64,000 nucleotides of DNA from Nitrosomonas sp. (GTDB taxonomy: Bacteria; Pseudomonadota; Gammaproteobacteria; Burkholderiales; Nitrosomonadaceae), in NCBI RefSeq assembly GCF_019752095.1, contig NZ_JAIEMO010000003.1, forward strand, positions 186,001 to 250,000, in the 5' to 3' direction. Positions 1 to 10,800 of the stretch are shown here, piece after piece. The notes below the pieces were generated by a model. The model did not search any database. It saw only the letters and a list, made by a program, of their open reading frames with translations, and was not told where the DNA came from. Position 1 is the first letter of the stretch. Every line of letters begins with the position of its first letter. The position numbers and the translations under genes were made by a program.

Positions 1-857
1 GGAATATTGTTGGTATAGCATAGTACCTGCTCGCTGTAACTGTCATTCCATTGCATCGATACTTCGACGGCAATATTATCCTTTACACCAGTTGCATAGA
101 AAATACTGGGATGCAGCACAGACTTACTGCGATTGATATATTCAACAAAGTTTCTGATGCCGCCGGTAAAAGCGAATTTTTCATCTTTACCAGTGCGTTG
201 ATCAACCAGATGAATTTTTACGCCATTGTTGAGAAAGGAAAGCTCACGTAAACGCTTGGCAAAAATATCATAATGATATTCAACGTTGCCAAAAATTTCC
301 TTGCTAGCGAGAAAATGTACTTCCGTACCATGTCGTTCGCTTTCTCCGGTTATTTCTAGTGGTTTTATTGGGACACCCATACGAAATTCCATCTGGTGCA
401 TTTTACTGTCACGCCTGATAGTGAGTTTCAACCATTCCGATAATGCATTGACTACCGATACGCCAACTCCATGCAAGCCACCGGAAACTTTGTATGAATT
501 GTCGTCAAATTTTCCTCCGGCGTGTAATTCCGTCATAACGATTTCTGCCGCAGAACGCTTCATTTCATCATCCTGTTTGATCCCGGTAGGGATGCCTCGA
601 CCGTTATCCAACACACTGACTGAATTATCCGGATGAATCGTGACAGTTATTTCGTCGCAATGACCGGCTAATGCTTCATCGATAGCATTATCGACCACCT
701 CAAACACCATGTGATGCAAACCTGTACCATCGCTGGTGTCGCCGATATACATGCCAGGACGTTTACGTACGGCATCCAGGCCTTTGAGTATTTTGATGCT
801 TTCAGAATCGTAATCAGTTAGATTTTCTTTCGGTACATGGGGATTTTGATTACTCAT
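1..857 (-). CDS. gyrB: DNA gyrase subunit B (partial, N-terminal part)
   Basis: Reading the minus strand from the ATG at 855-857 gives an open frame to the window edge, so only the first ~285 of roughly 800 residues are present. The translation starts [20 protein letters not shown] and continues with the GHKL ATPase signatures: [16 protein letters not shown], the N box VVDNAIDEA and the G1 box DNGRGIP. At the edge the frame reads [17 protein letters not shown], a conserved GyrB transducer-domain segment. GyrB is the ATPase subunit of the type II topoisomerase that adds negative supercoils, acting with GyrA. It follows dnaN on the same strand, as in the classical dnaA-dnaN-gyrB cluster. A 76-base gap separates it from dnaN, in which I see no clear terminator. 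Confidence 0.97.
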   Translation of the reverse strand, partial: MSNQNPHVPKENLTDYDSESIKILKGLDAVRKRPGMYIGDTSDGTGLHHMVFEVVDNAIDEALAGHCDEITVTIHPDNSVSVLDNGRGIPTGIKQDDEMKRSAAEIVMTELHAGGKFDDNSYKVSGGLHGVGVSVVNALSEWLKLTIRRDSKMHQMEFRMGVPIKPLEITGESERHGTEVHFLASKEIFGNVEYHYDIFAKRLRELSFLNNGVKIHLVDQRTGKDEKFAFTGGIRNFVEYINRSKSVLHPSIFYATGVKDNIAVEVSMQWNDSYSEQVLCYTNNI

Positions 858-933
858 TAGCTAGGATACTTTATGAAAGTTACAAAAAACGTTTCAAGGG
901 TCACGGTTTTTATTGATTCTGGCATGGTTATTA

Positions 934-2049
934 TTAAATCCTCATTGGCATTACAATGTATTTGAATATTTCATTTCCAGGTATTGTCATTAATACACTA
1001 CTATTGGCATTTTCAAATGCGCATTGTACGGTTTCACTCGTAACATTGTTTAATAAATCCATCAAATAGGTAATGTTCAGGCTGATGTCCACCGGATCTT
1101 CTTGATAGCTGATTTCCAGTTCTTCTTCAGCTTCTTCCTGCTCATTATTCTTGCAGATAATGCGAAGATTATTTTTATCGACGATTAAACGCACACCGCG
1201 AAATTTATCACTTTGATTCGATAGAATGGAAACCCGCTGCAAAGCTTGCAAAAAGATGAGCCGATTAATTTCAAATAGTTTGTTGTTTCTAGTTGGAATA
1301 ACCCGATTGTAATCCGGAAACTTTCCGTCGATAACTTTAGATGTCAGAATTATATCTGAAAAAGAAAATCTGACTTTATTTTGAAAATATTCTATCTTGA
1401 TCGAGTTTTCGCTGTCATCGAGTAATTTGGATAGTTCAAAGACTGCTTTGCGCGGAAGAATAACTTCTTGCTTTTTCTGCGCCTTATCTAAAGTTGTTGA
1501 AACATAAGCAAGGCGATGACCATCAGTACCAACGCTGATCAGTTGCTTGCCGTCGATTAACAACAAAAGTCCATTTAAATAATAGCGGATATCCTGTTGA
1601 GCTACTGCAAACTGAACCAGATGTAGAAGATTCTTGAATTCTTTTTGCCTGAGTGTAATAACACTGTCTGATTCCGGTTCTTCGGTTACTTCGGGAAAAT
1701 CTTCCGCAGGAAGAATTTGCAGACTGAATGCGCTTTTACCGGATTTAACCTGTAAGTTGTCATCTTTTCGCGTTAACGTTACCTCGGTATCGGATGAAAG
1801 TGAACGTAAAATATCCTGAAGCTTTTTAGCAGATACTGTAAAAGAAAAATCTTTTTTAGGGGAAAGGTTTTCAGCAGCCTCTGTTTTGATTTGTATTTCC
1901 AGATCAGAGGTTAAAAAAGAAGTCTTTTCTTGATTTTGCTTAATCAGAACATTTGATAGGATAGGTAACGTTTGACGACGCTCTACAATGCCAGTTACAG
2001 TTTGTAGTGGTTTTAACAACGTATCTCGGTTGGTTTTTATTAAAAGCAT
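934..2049 (-). CDS. dnaN: DNA polymerase III beta subunit (sliding clamp)
   Basis: The 371-residue product has the usual DnaN length and start (MLLIKTNRDTLLKPLQTVTGIVERRQ) and the conserved ending YIVMPMRI. Family knowledge: DnaN forms the ring-shaped dimer that tethers DNA polymerase III to DNA, each subunit having three similar domains. Conserved segments are visible, such as LPILSNVLI near the N-terminus, RYYLNGLLL around residue 155 and GTDGHRLA around 175. It lies between dnaA and gyrB on the minus strand. The 205-base gap to dnaA is AT-rich and carries DnaA boxes, so dnaN transcription may be influenced by DnaA. Nothing in the gene looks unusual. Confidence 0.97.
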   Translation of the reverse strand: MLLIKTNRDTLLKPLQTVTGIVERRQTLPILSNVLIKQNQEKTSFLTSDLEIQIKTEAAENLSPKKDFSFTVSAKKLQDILRSLSSDTEVTLTRKDDNLQVKSGKSAFSLQILPAEDFPEVTEEPESDSVITLRQKEFKNLLHLVQFAVAQQDIRYYLNGLLLLIDGKQLISVGTDGHRLAYVSTTLDKAQKKQEVILPRKAVFELSKLLDDSENSIKIEYFQNKVRFSFSDIILTSKVIDGKFPDYNRVIPTRNNKLFEINRLIFLQALQRVSILSNQSDKFRGVRLIVDKNNLRIICKNNEQEEAEEELEISYQEDPVDISLNITYLMDLLNNVTSETVQCAFENANSSVLMTIPGNEIFKYIVMPMRI

Positions 2050-2254
2050 TGCATTGATATAAAAATGATATTAAAAATAGTAATAATTAGATAATGTCTT
2101 TAATACTTCTGTATAGTTTTTTGCTTCCTATGAATTTCAACAAGATAGCATCACTTTTTTGTTTGTATGATTAAGGTATGAAGACTGGATAAATTGTGGA
2201 TAAAAATAGTATCTTTTTATCATAGGCAGTTATACACAGTTTGTTAAACAGTTA
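2050..2254. other. candidate chromosomal replication origin (oriC) between dnaA and dnaN
   Basis: This 205-base AT-rich gap has a perfect DnaA box TGTGGATAA (reverse of TTATCCACA) at 2195-2203 and a one-mismatch box TTATACACA at 2230-2238. Weaker candidates (ACTGGATAA near 2184, TTATCAACC near 2250) lie beside them. The dnaN-proximal half is very AT-rich (2050-2160) and could be the unwinding element. The gap upstream of dnaA, where many bacteria place oriC, is only a few tens of bases here because panC abuts dnaA. That makes this gap the most plausible origin in the window. Function is inferred; the boxes could instead only autoregulate dnaA-dnaN transcription. Confidence 0.55.
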
Positions 2255-3679
2255 TCAACCTCTTAAAATGAGTATTAAAGCGTTAAAATCCCGACTTATA
2301 AGTGGATCAGAAACACGTAATTCGTTAATCTTACGGTAGCCGTGTAATACGGTAGTATGGTCTCTGCCGCCAAAAGCTTCGCCAATATCAGGTAGACTCA
2401 GTGAAGTCAGCTCTTTGGCAATGGCCATTGCCATTTGTCTTGGCCTCGCAACGATACGTGAACGTTTTTTTGAATACATTTCAGAAACTTTGATCTTATA
2501 GTAGTCAGCAACAGTTTTTTGAATATTTTCAATTGAAATTTGACGACTTTGTACTGCAAGCAAATCTTTTAATGCCTCTCTCGCCAGATCAAGTGTTATT
2601 TCCTGATTGACAAAACGTGAGAAAGCCAACACGCGTTTCAACGCACCTTCCAGCTCACGTACATTTGAACGGATATGTTTAGCGATAAAAAAAGCGACAT
2701 TTTCATCTAATCGGATTTTTTCTATTTCAGCTTTTTTTAAAAGAATCGCGACACGCATTTCCAGTTCAGGGGGTTCCACCGCTACAGTTAATCCCCAGCC
2801 AAAGCGTGAAACCAAACGTTCTTCCAGACCGGTAATTTCTTTTGGGTAAGTGTCGCAGGTGATGATGACTTGTTTATGTGTCTCAATGAGAGCATTAAAC
2901 GCGTAGAAAAATTCTTCCTGAGTGCGATTCTTTCCGCCAAAAAATTGCACGTCATCAACCAGTAATAGGTCCAATGAATGATAGTAAAGTTTGAACTTGT
3001 CAAAAGCTTTGTGCTGATAAGCACTGACAACATCGGAGACGTATTTCTCTGCATGAACATAGCGAATCTTTGCATTTTTGTTGTTTTCTTGTACGTAGTT
3101 ACCGATCGCTTGAATTAAATGTGTTTTCCCAAGACCTACACCGCCGTAGATAAATAGCGGGTTATAGGCAACCCCTGGAGATTCCGCCACCTGAATAGCT
3201 CCGGCTCGTGCTAATTGATTCGCTTTTCCAGTTATAAAGCTATCAAAGGTGAAGCTGGGATTTAACCCATTGAGATTTTTTTTAGTAGGATGATGAACAG
3301 TTTTAGATTCCGGTTTAATCTCATTGGAGCTGGGTATGGAGTCAGAGATCTGATTCAATGCATTATTTTTGGTTTTTGTTTGATTAGCAAGTTTCAGATG
3401 GAATTGGATATTTTTGTCAAAATAGGTTTTCGCCATACTTTCTATGTGAACGATAAAGTTATCCGCGACCCATTGTGATACAAAGCGATTAGGTGCGATC
3501 AGTACAACTTTATTATCACTATTTAATGCAAGATCAATTTCCAAAGGTTTGATCCAAGTGTTAAATTGTTGCGCATTCAGTTCTTTTTGAAAATGATCTA
3601 GACAGGATAACCAAAAAGTGTTCAGTGATTGCATCATTTTTTGTTCTTTATTTGTCTGGTTTGAAAAAACAGTCATCAT
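2255..3679 (-). CDS. dnaA: chromosomal replication initiator protein DnaA
   Basis: The product contains the DnaA domains in order: an N-terminal DnaB-interacting domain (FQKELNAQQFNTWIKPLEI), a variable Ser/Asn-rich linker (about residues 100-140), the AAA+ domain with Walker A GGVGLGKTHLIQAIGN and Walker B LLLVDDVQFF, and the C-terminal helix-turn-helix with GGRDHTTVLHGYRKI, which reads DnaA boxes. DnaA-ATP unwinds oriC and also regulates transcription. The longest frame starts at 3679 (MMTVFSNQ), but family alignment and a weak purine-rich site favour the MMQSLNTFW start at about 3637. It is followed by dnaN and gyrB, as usual; the upstream neighbour panC, 27 bases away or about 70 with the later start, is unusual. 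Confidence 0.97.
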   Translation of the reverse strand: MMTVFSNQTNKEQKMMQSLNTFWLSCLDHFQKELNAQQFNTWIKPLEIDLALNSDNKVVLIAPNRFVSQWVADNFIVHIESMAKTYFDKNIQFHLKLANQTKTKNNALNQISDSIPSSNEIKPESKTVHHPTKKNLNGLNPSFTFDSFITGKANQLARAGAIQVAESPGVAYNPLFIYGGVGLGKTHLIQAIGNYVQENNKNAKIRYVHAEKYVSDVVSAYQHKAFDKFKLYYHSLDLLLVDDVQFFGGKNRTQEEFFYAFNALIETHKQVIITCDTYPKEITGLEERLVSRFGWGLTVAVEPPELEMRVAILLKKAEIEKIRLDENVAFFIAKHIRSNVRELEGALKRVLAFSRFVNQEITLDLAREALKDLLAVQSRQISIENIQKTVADYYKIKVSEMYSKKRSRIVARPRQMAMAIAKELTSLSLPDIGEAFGGRDHTTVLHGYRKINELRVSDPLISRDFNALILILRG

Positions 3680-3706
3680 GCTATGTTCATTACAAAAAAC
3701 CTGATG

Positions 3707-4531
3707 TTAGATTTCTAGGTTATCGATCAATCGTGTTTTATCAAGACAAGCTGCGCCTAAAACGACTAAATCTTGATCTGATGCTTGTGCAAATAAAAGT
3801 GTATTGCGTTTATGGATACTGATGTAATCAACTTTCCAGCTGTGCTGCTCTAGATTGTTGACAGCATTTTCCTGCAATTTCTGAAAATTTTTACAACCGG
3901 AACAAATTTCTTGTTTGATCTGCAAAAGCGATTGGTAAAGCCTGCAAGCTTCTGCTCGTTGTGCTTCATTTAAATACTGATTGCGTGAGCTTAATGCTAA
4001 ACCATTCGGCGCTCGAATAGTTTCACTCGCAATAATTTCTATGGGTAAATTTAATTGTTGTACCATTTTACGCACTATATGCAACTGCTGATAATCCTTT
4101 TTGCCGAATACAGCGAGGTCAGGTTGGATAATATTGAATAATTTCAATACAATCGTTGCAACACCACGAAAAAATCCTGGTCGAAATTCTCCTTCCAAGA
4201 TATCTGCTACAGGGGGTAATGCTAACAAGAATTCTTGTTGAGTTGGGAAAAGAATTTTTTCATTAGGTGCAAAAACTATCTTGACATTTTGTGCCGACAG
4301 CACCCTGCAATCTTCTTCGAATGTTCGAGGGTAACATTCGAAATCCTCATGAGGCTGAAATTGCAATCGGTTGACAAAAATACTGACAACAATGCAATCA
4401 GATAATTGATTGGCTTGATCAATCAGAGCAAGATGCCCTGCGTGTAAATTACCCATCGTTGGAACGAAAGCAATTCTTTGCTCTCGACGAAGATTTTTAC
4501 GCAACTCCGAAATATCGGTAATTATTTTCAC
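3707..4531 (-). CDS. panC: pantothenate synthetase (pantoate-beta-alanine ligase)
   Basis: This 274-residue protein carries the nucleotidyltransferase-fold signature [16 protein letters not shown] with the HxGH-type ATP-binding motif near residue 30. It also has the [19 protein letters not shown] segment and the SSRNQYL motif around residue 180, both typical of PanC. The enzyme joins D-pantoate to beta-alanine using ATP, the last step of pantothenate (coenzyme A precursor) synthesis in the cytoplasm. panB lies 14 bases upstream in the same direction, so the two pathway genes are co-transcribed. Downstream it almost touches dnaA, so transcripts from the vitamin operon may run into dnaA. Confidence 0.96.
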   Translation of the reverse strand: MKIITDISELRKNLRREQRIAFVPTMGNLHAGHLALIDQANQLSDCIVVSIFVNRLQFQPHEDFECYPRTFEEDCRVLSAQNVKIVFAPNEKILFPTQQEFLLALPPVADILEGEFRPGFFRGVATIVLKLFNIIQPDLAVFGKKDYQQLHIVRKMVQQLNLPIEIIASETIRAPNGLALSSRNQYLNEAQRAEACRLYQSLLQIKQEICSGCKNFQKLQENAVNNLEQHSWKVDYISIHKRNTLLFAQASDQDLVVLGAACLDKTRLIDNLEI

Positions 4532-4545
4532 GCGATATTGTTCAG

Positions 4546-5337
4546 TTAAAATTGATGTTCAGTACTTGGAAATTGCCCTGTTTTAACTGCAGCAACATAA
4601 TTTTCTATTGCTTCTTGAATACTTTGAGCATCCGCCATAAAATCTTTGATGAAGCGTGGTTTTTTACCTTGAAATAAACCCAACATATCGTGTAATACTA
4701 GAACTTGTCCGGAACAATTATTGCCGGCGCCAATACCGATGGTAGGAATGGAAAGTGTTTGGGTGATTTTTTTAGCCAGTTTCGCCGGTATGAGTTCCAT
4801 TACCAGCATACTTGCACCGGATTTTTCCAGACTTTTTGCATCATCCAACATTAGCTTGGCGGATTTTTCTGAATTACCTTGTAATTTATAGCCACCCAGC
4901 TGATGGATGGATTGCGGTGTCAAGCCGATATGCGCGCAAACGGGTATGCCGCGTTGGCTCAAAAACTGAATGGTATCAGTCATGATGTGGCCGCCTTCTA
5001 TCTTCACCATGTGAGCGCCCGCAGCAATAATTTTGCAAGCATTTTTAAAAGCTAGCTCTGGCGATGTCTGATAAGTGCCGAAGGGCATATCGGTGATAAT
5101 GAGCATCTTGTCAGTACCCTGTGCAACGCAACGGGTGTGATAAATCATATTATCAAGCGTGACTGATAATGTGGTGTTTTCACCTTGTAAAACATTTCCT
5201 AATGAATCACCGACTAGGAGCACATCTACGCCTGAGTTTTCTAGAATGGTTGCGAAAGTTGCATCGTAACAGGTCAGAACGGCGATTTTCTCATTGTTCT
5301 CAACCATTTTTTGCAGCGTCGTGAGTGAGGTTCTCAT
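4546..5337 (-). CDS. panB: 3-methyl-2-oxobutanoate hydroxymethyltransferase
   Basis: The 263-residue product matches PanB throughout. It starts [11 protein letters not shown] and has [27 protein letters not shown], in which the acidic metal-binding residue VGDS is clear, HMVKIEGG around residue 110 and [20 protein letters not shown] around 200. The enzyme transfers a hydroxymethyl group from methylene-tetrahydrofolate to alpha-ketoisovalerate, giving ketopantoate, the committed step towards pantothenate. It precedes panC by 14 bases and follows folK, whose product makes the folate its reaction depends on. No separate promoter was recognised in the 59-base gap to folK. Confidence 0.97.
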   Translation of the reverse strand: MRTSLTTLQKMVENNEKIAVLTCYDATFATILENSGVDVLLVGDSLGNVLQGENTTLSVTLDNMIYHTRCVAQGTDKMLIITDMPFGTYQTSPELAFKNACKIIAAGAHMVKIEGGHIMTDTIQFLSQRGIPVCAHIGLTPQSIHQLGGYKLQGNSEKSAKLMLDDAKSLEKSGASMLVMELIPAKLAKKITQTLSIPTIGIGAGNNCSGQVLVLHDMLGLFQGKKPRFIKDFMADAQSIQEAIENYVAAVKTGQFPSTEHQF

Positions 5338-5396
5338 ACTCTATTTCAATAGTGGCAAATAGTTTTGTGACAAATTCTTATTTTGGTTATAAGATT

Positions 5397-5891
5397 TTAT
5401 CCATTGATTTTTAGTAATTTTTGATCTTTACATGCGGCGAGTAATGGCGCAATATGACCGTATCCTGGGATCTGACAATCTGGAGCAATTTCTATCAAGG
5501 GCTGTAGTACAAATGCGCGTTGGGTCATCCGTGGATGCGGTATGGTCAGTTCGCCATCTTGATACTGGAGTGTATCATATAGCAAAATATCGAGATCCAG
5601 AGTCCGTGGTGCGTTTAACGATTCACGTAAGCGACCTTGCTTATGTTCGATAGTCAATAACGCAGCCAGTAAATCCGATGGTGAGAGCTCAGTTTTAATC
5701 TGTACTACTGCATTGATAAAATCAGGTTGATCCAGCCGCCCGATCGGAGCGCTTTGATACAAAGACGAGCGTTTTATTAGATGCGTACCAGGAAGCTGCT
5801 CCAATTCATCAAAAGCTTGTTGTACCTGAAAAACCGGGATTTCCAGATTACTTCCTAAAGCGATAAAAGCCAATCCTTTATTTATTAACAT
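5397..5891 (-). CDS. folK: HPPK: 6-hydroxymethyl-dihydropterin pyrophosphokinase
   Basis: The 164-residue product has the HPPK signatures: the N-terminal FIALGSNLEIP strand, SSLYQSAPIGRLDQPDFINAVVQIKT, and the PRTLDLDILLYD motif around residue 95 whose aspartates bind Mg-ATP. Next come IPHPRMTQRAFVLQPLIEIAPD, which complete the family fold. The enzyme pyrophosphorylates hydroxymethyl-dihydropterin, a step in folate synthesis. It starts 11 bases after the pcnB stop and is followed by panB, so pcnB-folK-panB-panC is probably one transcription unit. Length and motifs are normal. Confidence 0.96.
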   Translation of the reverse strand: MLINKGLAFIALGSNLEIPVFQVQQAFDELEQLPGTHLIKRSSLYQSAPIGRLDQPDFINAVVQIKTELSPSDLLAALLTIEHKQGRLRESLNAPRTLDLDILLYDTLQYQDGELTIPHPRMTQRAFVLQPLIEIAPDCQIPGYGHIAPLLAACKDQKLLKING

Positions 5892-5902
5892 GAAATGTAC
5901 AA

Positions 5903-7288
5903 TTAAGTGCTTGAGTTGTCTATCGGGTTTTCGGAGGCGATAACAGAATTGGGCGAAGGTTTTTTATGGCTACGCTTTCTTCGCCCTTTTTTGATGGTTG
6001 TTTGCTTGGCCAGCATTTTTTCTCGTTCGGAATTATCTGCGGATAGAAAGGCTTTCCACCACTCTCCGAATTCAATGCTGAGTTCACCGCTTTCACAGCG
6101 TAACAGCATAAAATCATAGGCGGCGCGGAAACGTGGATGCGCAAGCAAGCGGAAAGGCTTGCGCCCGACACGGGCTTCGAATCGCGGTTGCATCGCCCAT
6201 ATTTCTTGTATTACTGCATCAAAACGGCGTGGAACCGCCAATTTTTTATGCTGTAGCGAAAGAATATGATCCATTGCTTTAAATAAAGCGGGCAATGGTT
6301 TTTCCCCGGATGCTTGGAGTGAATTCCAGTATGCCAGCACCTCGTGCCATAACAATATGGCAAAAAGGAATCCGGGTGAGACCGGTTTATTCTGTCTGAC
6401 CCGTTCATCCGTGTTTTTCAGTGCAATAGTGATAAAACGCTCGCCTAAGGGCTGTTCCAGGATCACATCAAGCATAGGTAAAAGGCCATGATGCAAGCCA
6501 CGCGTGCGCAGTTCAATAACACAAGTCAAAGCATGCCCGGACAACAGCAATTTCAGCATTTCATCAAACAGGCGAGACGGTGGGACATTTTGTAGCAAAG
6601 GTGCCAGATCGCCAATCGGCTTAGCGGTTTCTGTATCAATTTGCATATCTAGTTTTGCTGCTAAGCGAACCGCTCGTAACAAACGCACAGGATCTTCCCG
6701 GAAACGTTGTACCGGGTCGCCGATAATGCGCATTTTTTTGGCTTTAATATCGTTGTAGCCATTCAGGTAATCTAAAATTTCTTCTTTGGCGGGGTCGTAA
6801 AACAATGCGTTGACGGTAAAATCACGGCGCTTCGCGTCTTCTTCCTGACTACCAAAGACATTATCATGCAATAAGCGGCCATGCTGGTCGATTGATTGGA
6901 TCGATGCAGGACCGTCATCATCCGATGACGGTCCTCGAAAAGTAGATACTTCCACGATTTCAGCGCCGCACATGACATGTACCAGGCGAAAGCGTCGCCC
7001 TATAATGCGCGAGCGGCGAAAAATTCTGTGAATTTCTTCAGGTGTTGCATCGGTTGCAACATCGAAATCTTTTGGTACCAATCCCAATAACAAATCACGT
7101 ACCGCGCCTCCGACGAGATAAGCCGAAAAACCAGCCTGTTGCAAATTGAGGGCGGTTTTTAATGCACAAGGGGTGATCTGGTGGCGTCGGATTCCATGGT
7201 GTTTGCTAGAAATAATACTCAGCTTCACGAGTGATTCGGAAGCAGTTGCTTTGCGGCTGAATACCTTGCTAAGAAATTTACGGATCAT
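5903..7288 (-). CDS. pcnB: poly(A) polymerase I
   Basis: This class II nucleotidyltransferase of 461 residues has the head-domain motif AYLVGGAVRDLLLG (about residues 55-70) and the catalytic DFDVATDATPEEI aspartates. RRDFTVNALFYDP follows, and the RNA-binding motif RFREDPVRLLRAVRLAAKLD. The C-terminal tail is rich in Lys/Arg (KKGRRKRSHKKPS), typical of PcnB rather than the related CCA-adding enzyme. Its role is 3' polyadenylation of RNAs to promote decay. It is the first protein gene of the minus-strand run to panC; the RNase P RNA gene lies about 95 bases upstream on the same strand. A CCA-transferase role is less likely because of the IIGRRFRLVHV segment and the basic tail. Confidence 0.93.
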   Translation of the reverse strand: MIRKFLSKVFSRKATASESLVKLSIISSKHHGIRRHQITPCALKTALNLQQAGFSAYLVGGAVRDLLLGLVPKDFDVATDATPEEIHRIFRRSRIIGRRFRLVHVMCGAEIVEVSTFRGPSSDDDGPASIQSIDQHGRLLHDNVFGSQEEDAKRRDFTVNALFYDPAKEEILDYLNGYNDIKAKKMRIIGDPVQRFREDPVRLLRAVRLAAKLDMQIDTETAKPIGDLAPLLQNVPPSRLFDEMLKLLLSGHALTCVIELRTRGLHHGLLPMLDVILEQPLGERFITIALKNTDERVRQNKPVSPGFLFAILLWHEVLAYWNSLQASGEKPLPALFKAMDHILSLQHKKLAVPRRFDAVIQEIWAMQPRFEARVGRKPFRLLAHPRFRAAYDFMLLRCESGELSIEFGEWWKAFLSADNSEREKMLAKQTTIKKGRRKRSHKKPSPNSVIASENPIDNSST

Positions 7289-7382
7289 TGCGATGATTGA
7301 AAGTATTCAATGCTAATTTATTAAGTTAACGAATAACCGTTTTGTATGACGTGTGTCATCATATCAAGCATGTAAAATTGAT

Positions 7383-7682
7383 GAAGCTGGCCGATAAGCC
7401 GGGTTCTGTCGTGGACAGTCATTCCTCTAGTTGCACAGTTGCCTGTGCACTCAAGCAACCTACCCGCAGGCTCCGCGAGCTACATCATTGCCTGCCTATT
7501 TGGTCTTGCTCCGGATGGAGGTTACCGCGTTTCACCGTAACTGAATACGCTCGTCTCTGTGGCCCTGTTCCTCACCTCACGGTGGACGGCCGTTAGCCGT
7601 CATCCTGCTCTGTGGAGCCCGGACTTTCCTCCCCTTGAGTTCAAAAGTAGAACACCAAGCGGCGACTGTCTGTCCAGCTTCG
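7383..7682 (-). ncRNA. rnpB: RNase P RNA, bacterial class A
   Basis: The minus strand shows the family ends and core: it opens GAAGCTGGACAGACAGTCGC, has the near-universal core GGGGAGGAAAGTCCGGGCTC, and later AGAGGAATGACTGTCC and AGAACCCGGCTTATCGG before the closing pairing strand GGCCAGCTTC. These elements form P1, P4 and the catalytic core of the ribozyme that removes 5' leaders from pre-tRNAs with the RnpA protein. About 300 bases is somewhat short for a class A RNA, so a peripheral helix may be reduced. A -10-like TAGAAT lies at 7689-7694, just upstream. Ends are estimated from pairing and may be off by a few bases. Confidence 0.95.
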
Positions 7683-7856
7683 TCGACTATTCTATCATTT
7701 GCAAAAATGATCGGTTGGAGAAATAATTTATCAGTGGCTGTTATGCTTGTCTTCAAAATCACCTGATTTGATATTTACTGCAAAGCATGTTTCCATGTTC
7801 AACCTGATTTGTTTTTCCAGTAGATCGTTACTCTTCTATCACAACCGATTACATTT

Positions 7857-10800
7857 ATGTCATTGAAATCCTTGCCCAGCTTAAAACTGTTTTTTTTCAT
7901 CCTCTTGTGTATTTTGTTTTCCGACAGTGCTTACTCAAAAACACAGTCATCGGCTATTAAAGCGATTGACGCCGCACGTACAGCAGTCGATCGCAGCAAA
8001 ATGGAAGAAACACAACGGCAAGCAGCTATTAATCATCTAGATACAGCACGGGCTGACGAGCAGGAAGCCGGAGTATTGAAAGAACGTCTGGCTACTTTAC
8101 GTGCCGAGACTGCAGATCAGCCAGTACGGATGGAGCGTTTGAAAAAAGCATTGGCAACCAATCATGAGCAGGAGTTGCTCGAATGGTCCAAGCGTATTCC
8201 GGCAGATGCTGATGGAGAAACGCTAGAACAGATTTTGGAACAAGAGCGTACTATCATCACCGATCTGCGTGCGCAGATCGGTACCGCTGGTACTGATCTG
8301 GCTCTGATCTTATCACGTCCGGCTCAAGCCGCTGATGAAATCGCTACATTGCGCCGGCGCATCGAAGAATTATCAGCGCCGATAGCTGCACAAAAAGATG
8401 AACCTGCCGCATTGTTTGAAGCACGACGCTTGCATCGTCTCAGCGAACAACATCGATTGCAAACAACGTTAGATTTGCGCTTTGCCGAGCAGGATACTGC
8501 TACGCAACGTCAGCGTTTGCATGAGCTGTCGCTACGTGAGCTACGATATCGACTGGATTTACATGAAGAACGGATAGTACATCTTCAGGAACGTATTACC
8601 AGTCGTGGCCGGTATGAATTGGAATCACTGATTGAACAATTGATTCAGCGTGAACAAGAGCTGGCAGGGGGCAACGCTGCAGCGGCAGAGGCCGCTACAG
8701 CAAATCACGCAATGGGTGAGGAGCTTATCCAACACAACGAACAATTAGCGCGCGATCGTGTTACTTTGGCCAATATCGAACAGGCTCGCGAGCACATTGC
8801 TGTAGCTTTACGTGACAGTCGTACCCGGCTTGATGTTGGTGGATCCAGTGAACGTGTTGGCCGCTGGTTGTGGAGTGAGCGACGCCAACTGGAGTCTCCA
8901 ACTCGACTTGAATTTCACTTGAAAATGATTCGCAATGATCTGGCTGATTTACGGCTAGAGCGAGTAATGTTAAGCGAACAGCAGCGTCGTTTATTGGATA
9001 TTGATGCTGTCGCAAGAGCGTTGGTGGAAGCGCGCCCGGGAGCGGATGACGATGCGCATGTTGATGTAGTCGCTCAGAACTTATTGTTTCCCTTGTTGCG
9101 TAAACGTACCGAACTGTTGGCACTGTTGGAGCCTTTGCTGCAGCGGCGTATTTCGGCGCTGGAAAAGAGTGAGCAAGCGTTGCAGGAGCAAATCCATAAT
9201 GTCCTGCAGCTGCAGCAAATGCTGGATCGCCATTTGTTATGGATTCCCAGTCATCGCGTTATCAATAGTGATTGGCTGCAACGATTACCCGAAGGATTGT
9301 ATGATTTGATCAAACCATCGCGTTTCATCACTACGATGGAATTAAGCATGCGTAACTTTGAACAACAGCGGCTTCCTTGGGTAGGTAGTCTGCTGCTGCT
9401 ATTGATTTTATTGGAATTACGGCGTCGTGCGCCAGCGCGGATCGAAGCTCTGGCCGCTGATACCAGTCGCATACGCCAAGATAGCTACACCGCTACGCTT
9501 AAAACATTAGGATGGACCCTGTTGGCTATTTTGCTTGGGCCCGTGATGTTAATTGTATGGGGTCAATTGCTACAAGGCATTGGTAATCCAGAGCGTTTTA
9601 GCCATTCCGTGGGTCAGGCCTGTATGTTAATGGCGCTGCCGTTGTTGATCGTGCAGTTGCTTTATTGGACCAGCATGGAGCAAGGTCTTGGTCATGCACA
9701 TTTTCGCTGGACTAAGCAACGCCGCGCCGCATTACGCCAAGCAATTCCGAGAATTGCTGTTGTAGTGTTACCGTTATATTTCGTCGGTTCATTGGCATTT
9801 ATTCGTCAACTTGATTTAGCGATTGATGTTCAAGCTCGTACGGCTATTGTGCTAAGTTGCGTAGTGCTAGCCTGGGCGCTTTGGCGTCTATTGGATGTGG
9901 GTCGACTTTGGGTCATTCGCGGCGTGACCAATGAACCATCCTCCTTGCGTAAACTATTGCGAGTGTTGCTTCCAATATCACTATTGACCGTTGCAATTTT
10001 AGCATTGACAGGCTATGTTTATACGGCGGGTATGATATTGCAGTCAATGTTGGCTAGTTTTAGTGTGATTGTGATAGTTGCGATTGGTTTGGGGCTTCTT
10101 GCGCGCTGGTTTTTGCTCGGCGAGCGTCGCCTGGCATTGCATAGATTGGATGAGCGCCGCCTAGCGGCAACTCAAGCTGCTGAAGAGTCCGGTGAGGCGA
10201 TACCTGAGCCGGAGGAAAATATTACTCTGGAGCAAGTCAACACCCAGACGCGTCGCCTGTTACGAGCGATTCGTTTAACTCTGCTTATAGTGGGCCTGGT
10301 CTGGGTGTGGGCTGGCATACTGCCAGCCATTACTCGCCTGGATGAGATTGCGCTATGGCATGTCAGTGATGTGGGTGCCGATGGTGCTACGATCCAGCAA
10401 TCAGTCACGTTGATAGCGGTGTTATTGGGTATTTTTATTCTTGTCATGACCACGGTGGGTGCTAGAAACCTGCCGGGATTGATTGAAATTAGTTTGTTAT
10501 CGCATATCCGTATCGATGCTGCTTCACGTTACGCTATTACTAGCGTGTTGCGTTACGCTATTGTAATCGGTGGCACCCTAGTGGGATTAAGTTATCTGGG
10601 CATGCGCTGGTCACAACTGCAATGGATGGCTGCGGCCTTGACGGTTGGACTTGGTTTCGGCCTACAGGAAATTTTTGCTAATTTTGTTTCTGGCATCATT
10701 CTGTTATTTGAGCGGCCATTTCGGGTTGGTGATGTGATCACGGTCGATGGGTTTACCGGTAGAGTTACTCGTATTCGCACTCGTGCAACCACGGTACTTG

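Noticed and set aside
7342-7596. 84-codon frame on the plus strand over the RNase P RNA gene
   Set aside because: The minus strand here is clearly the RNase P RNA; the frame has no protein-like features.
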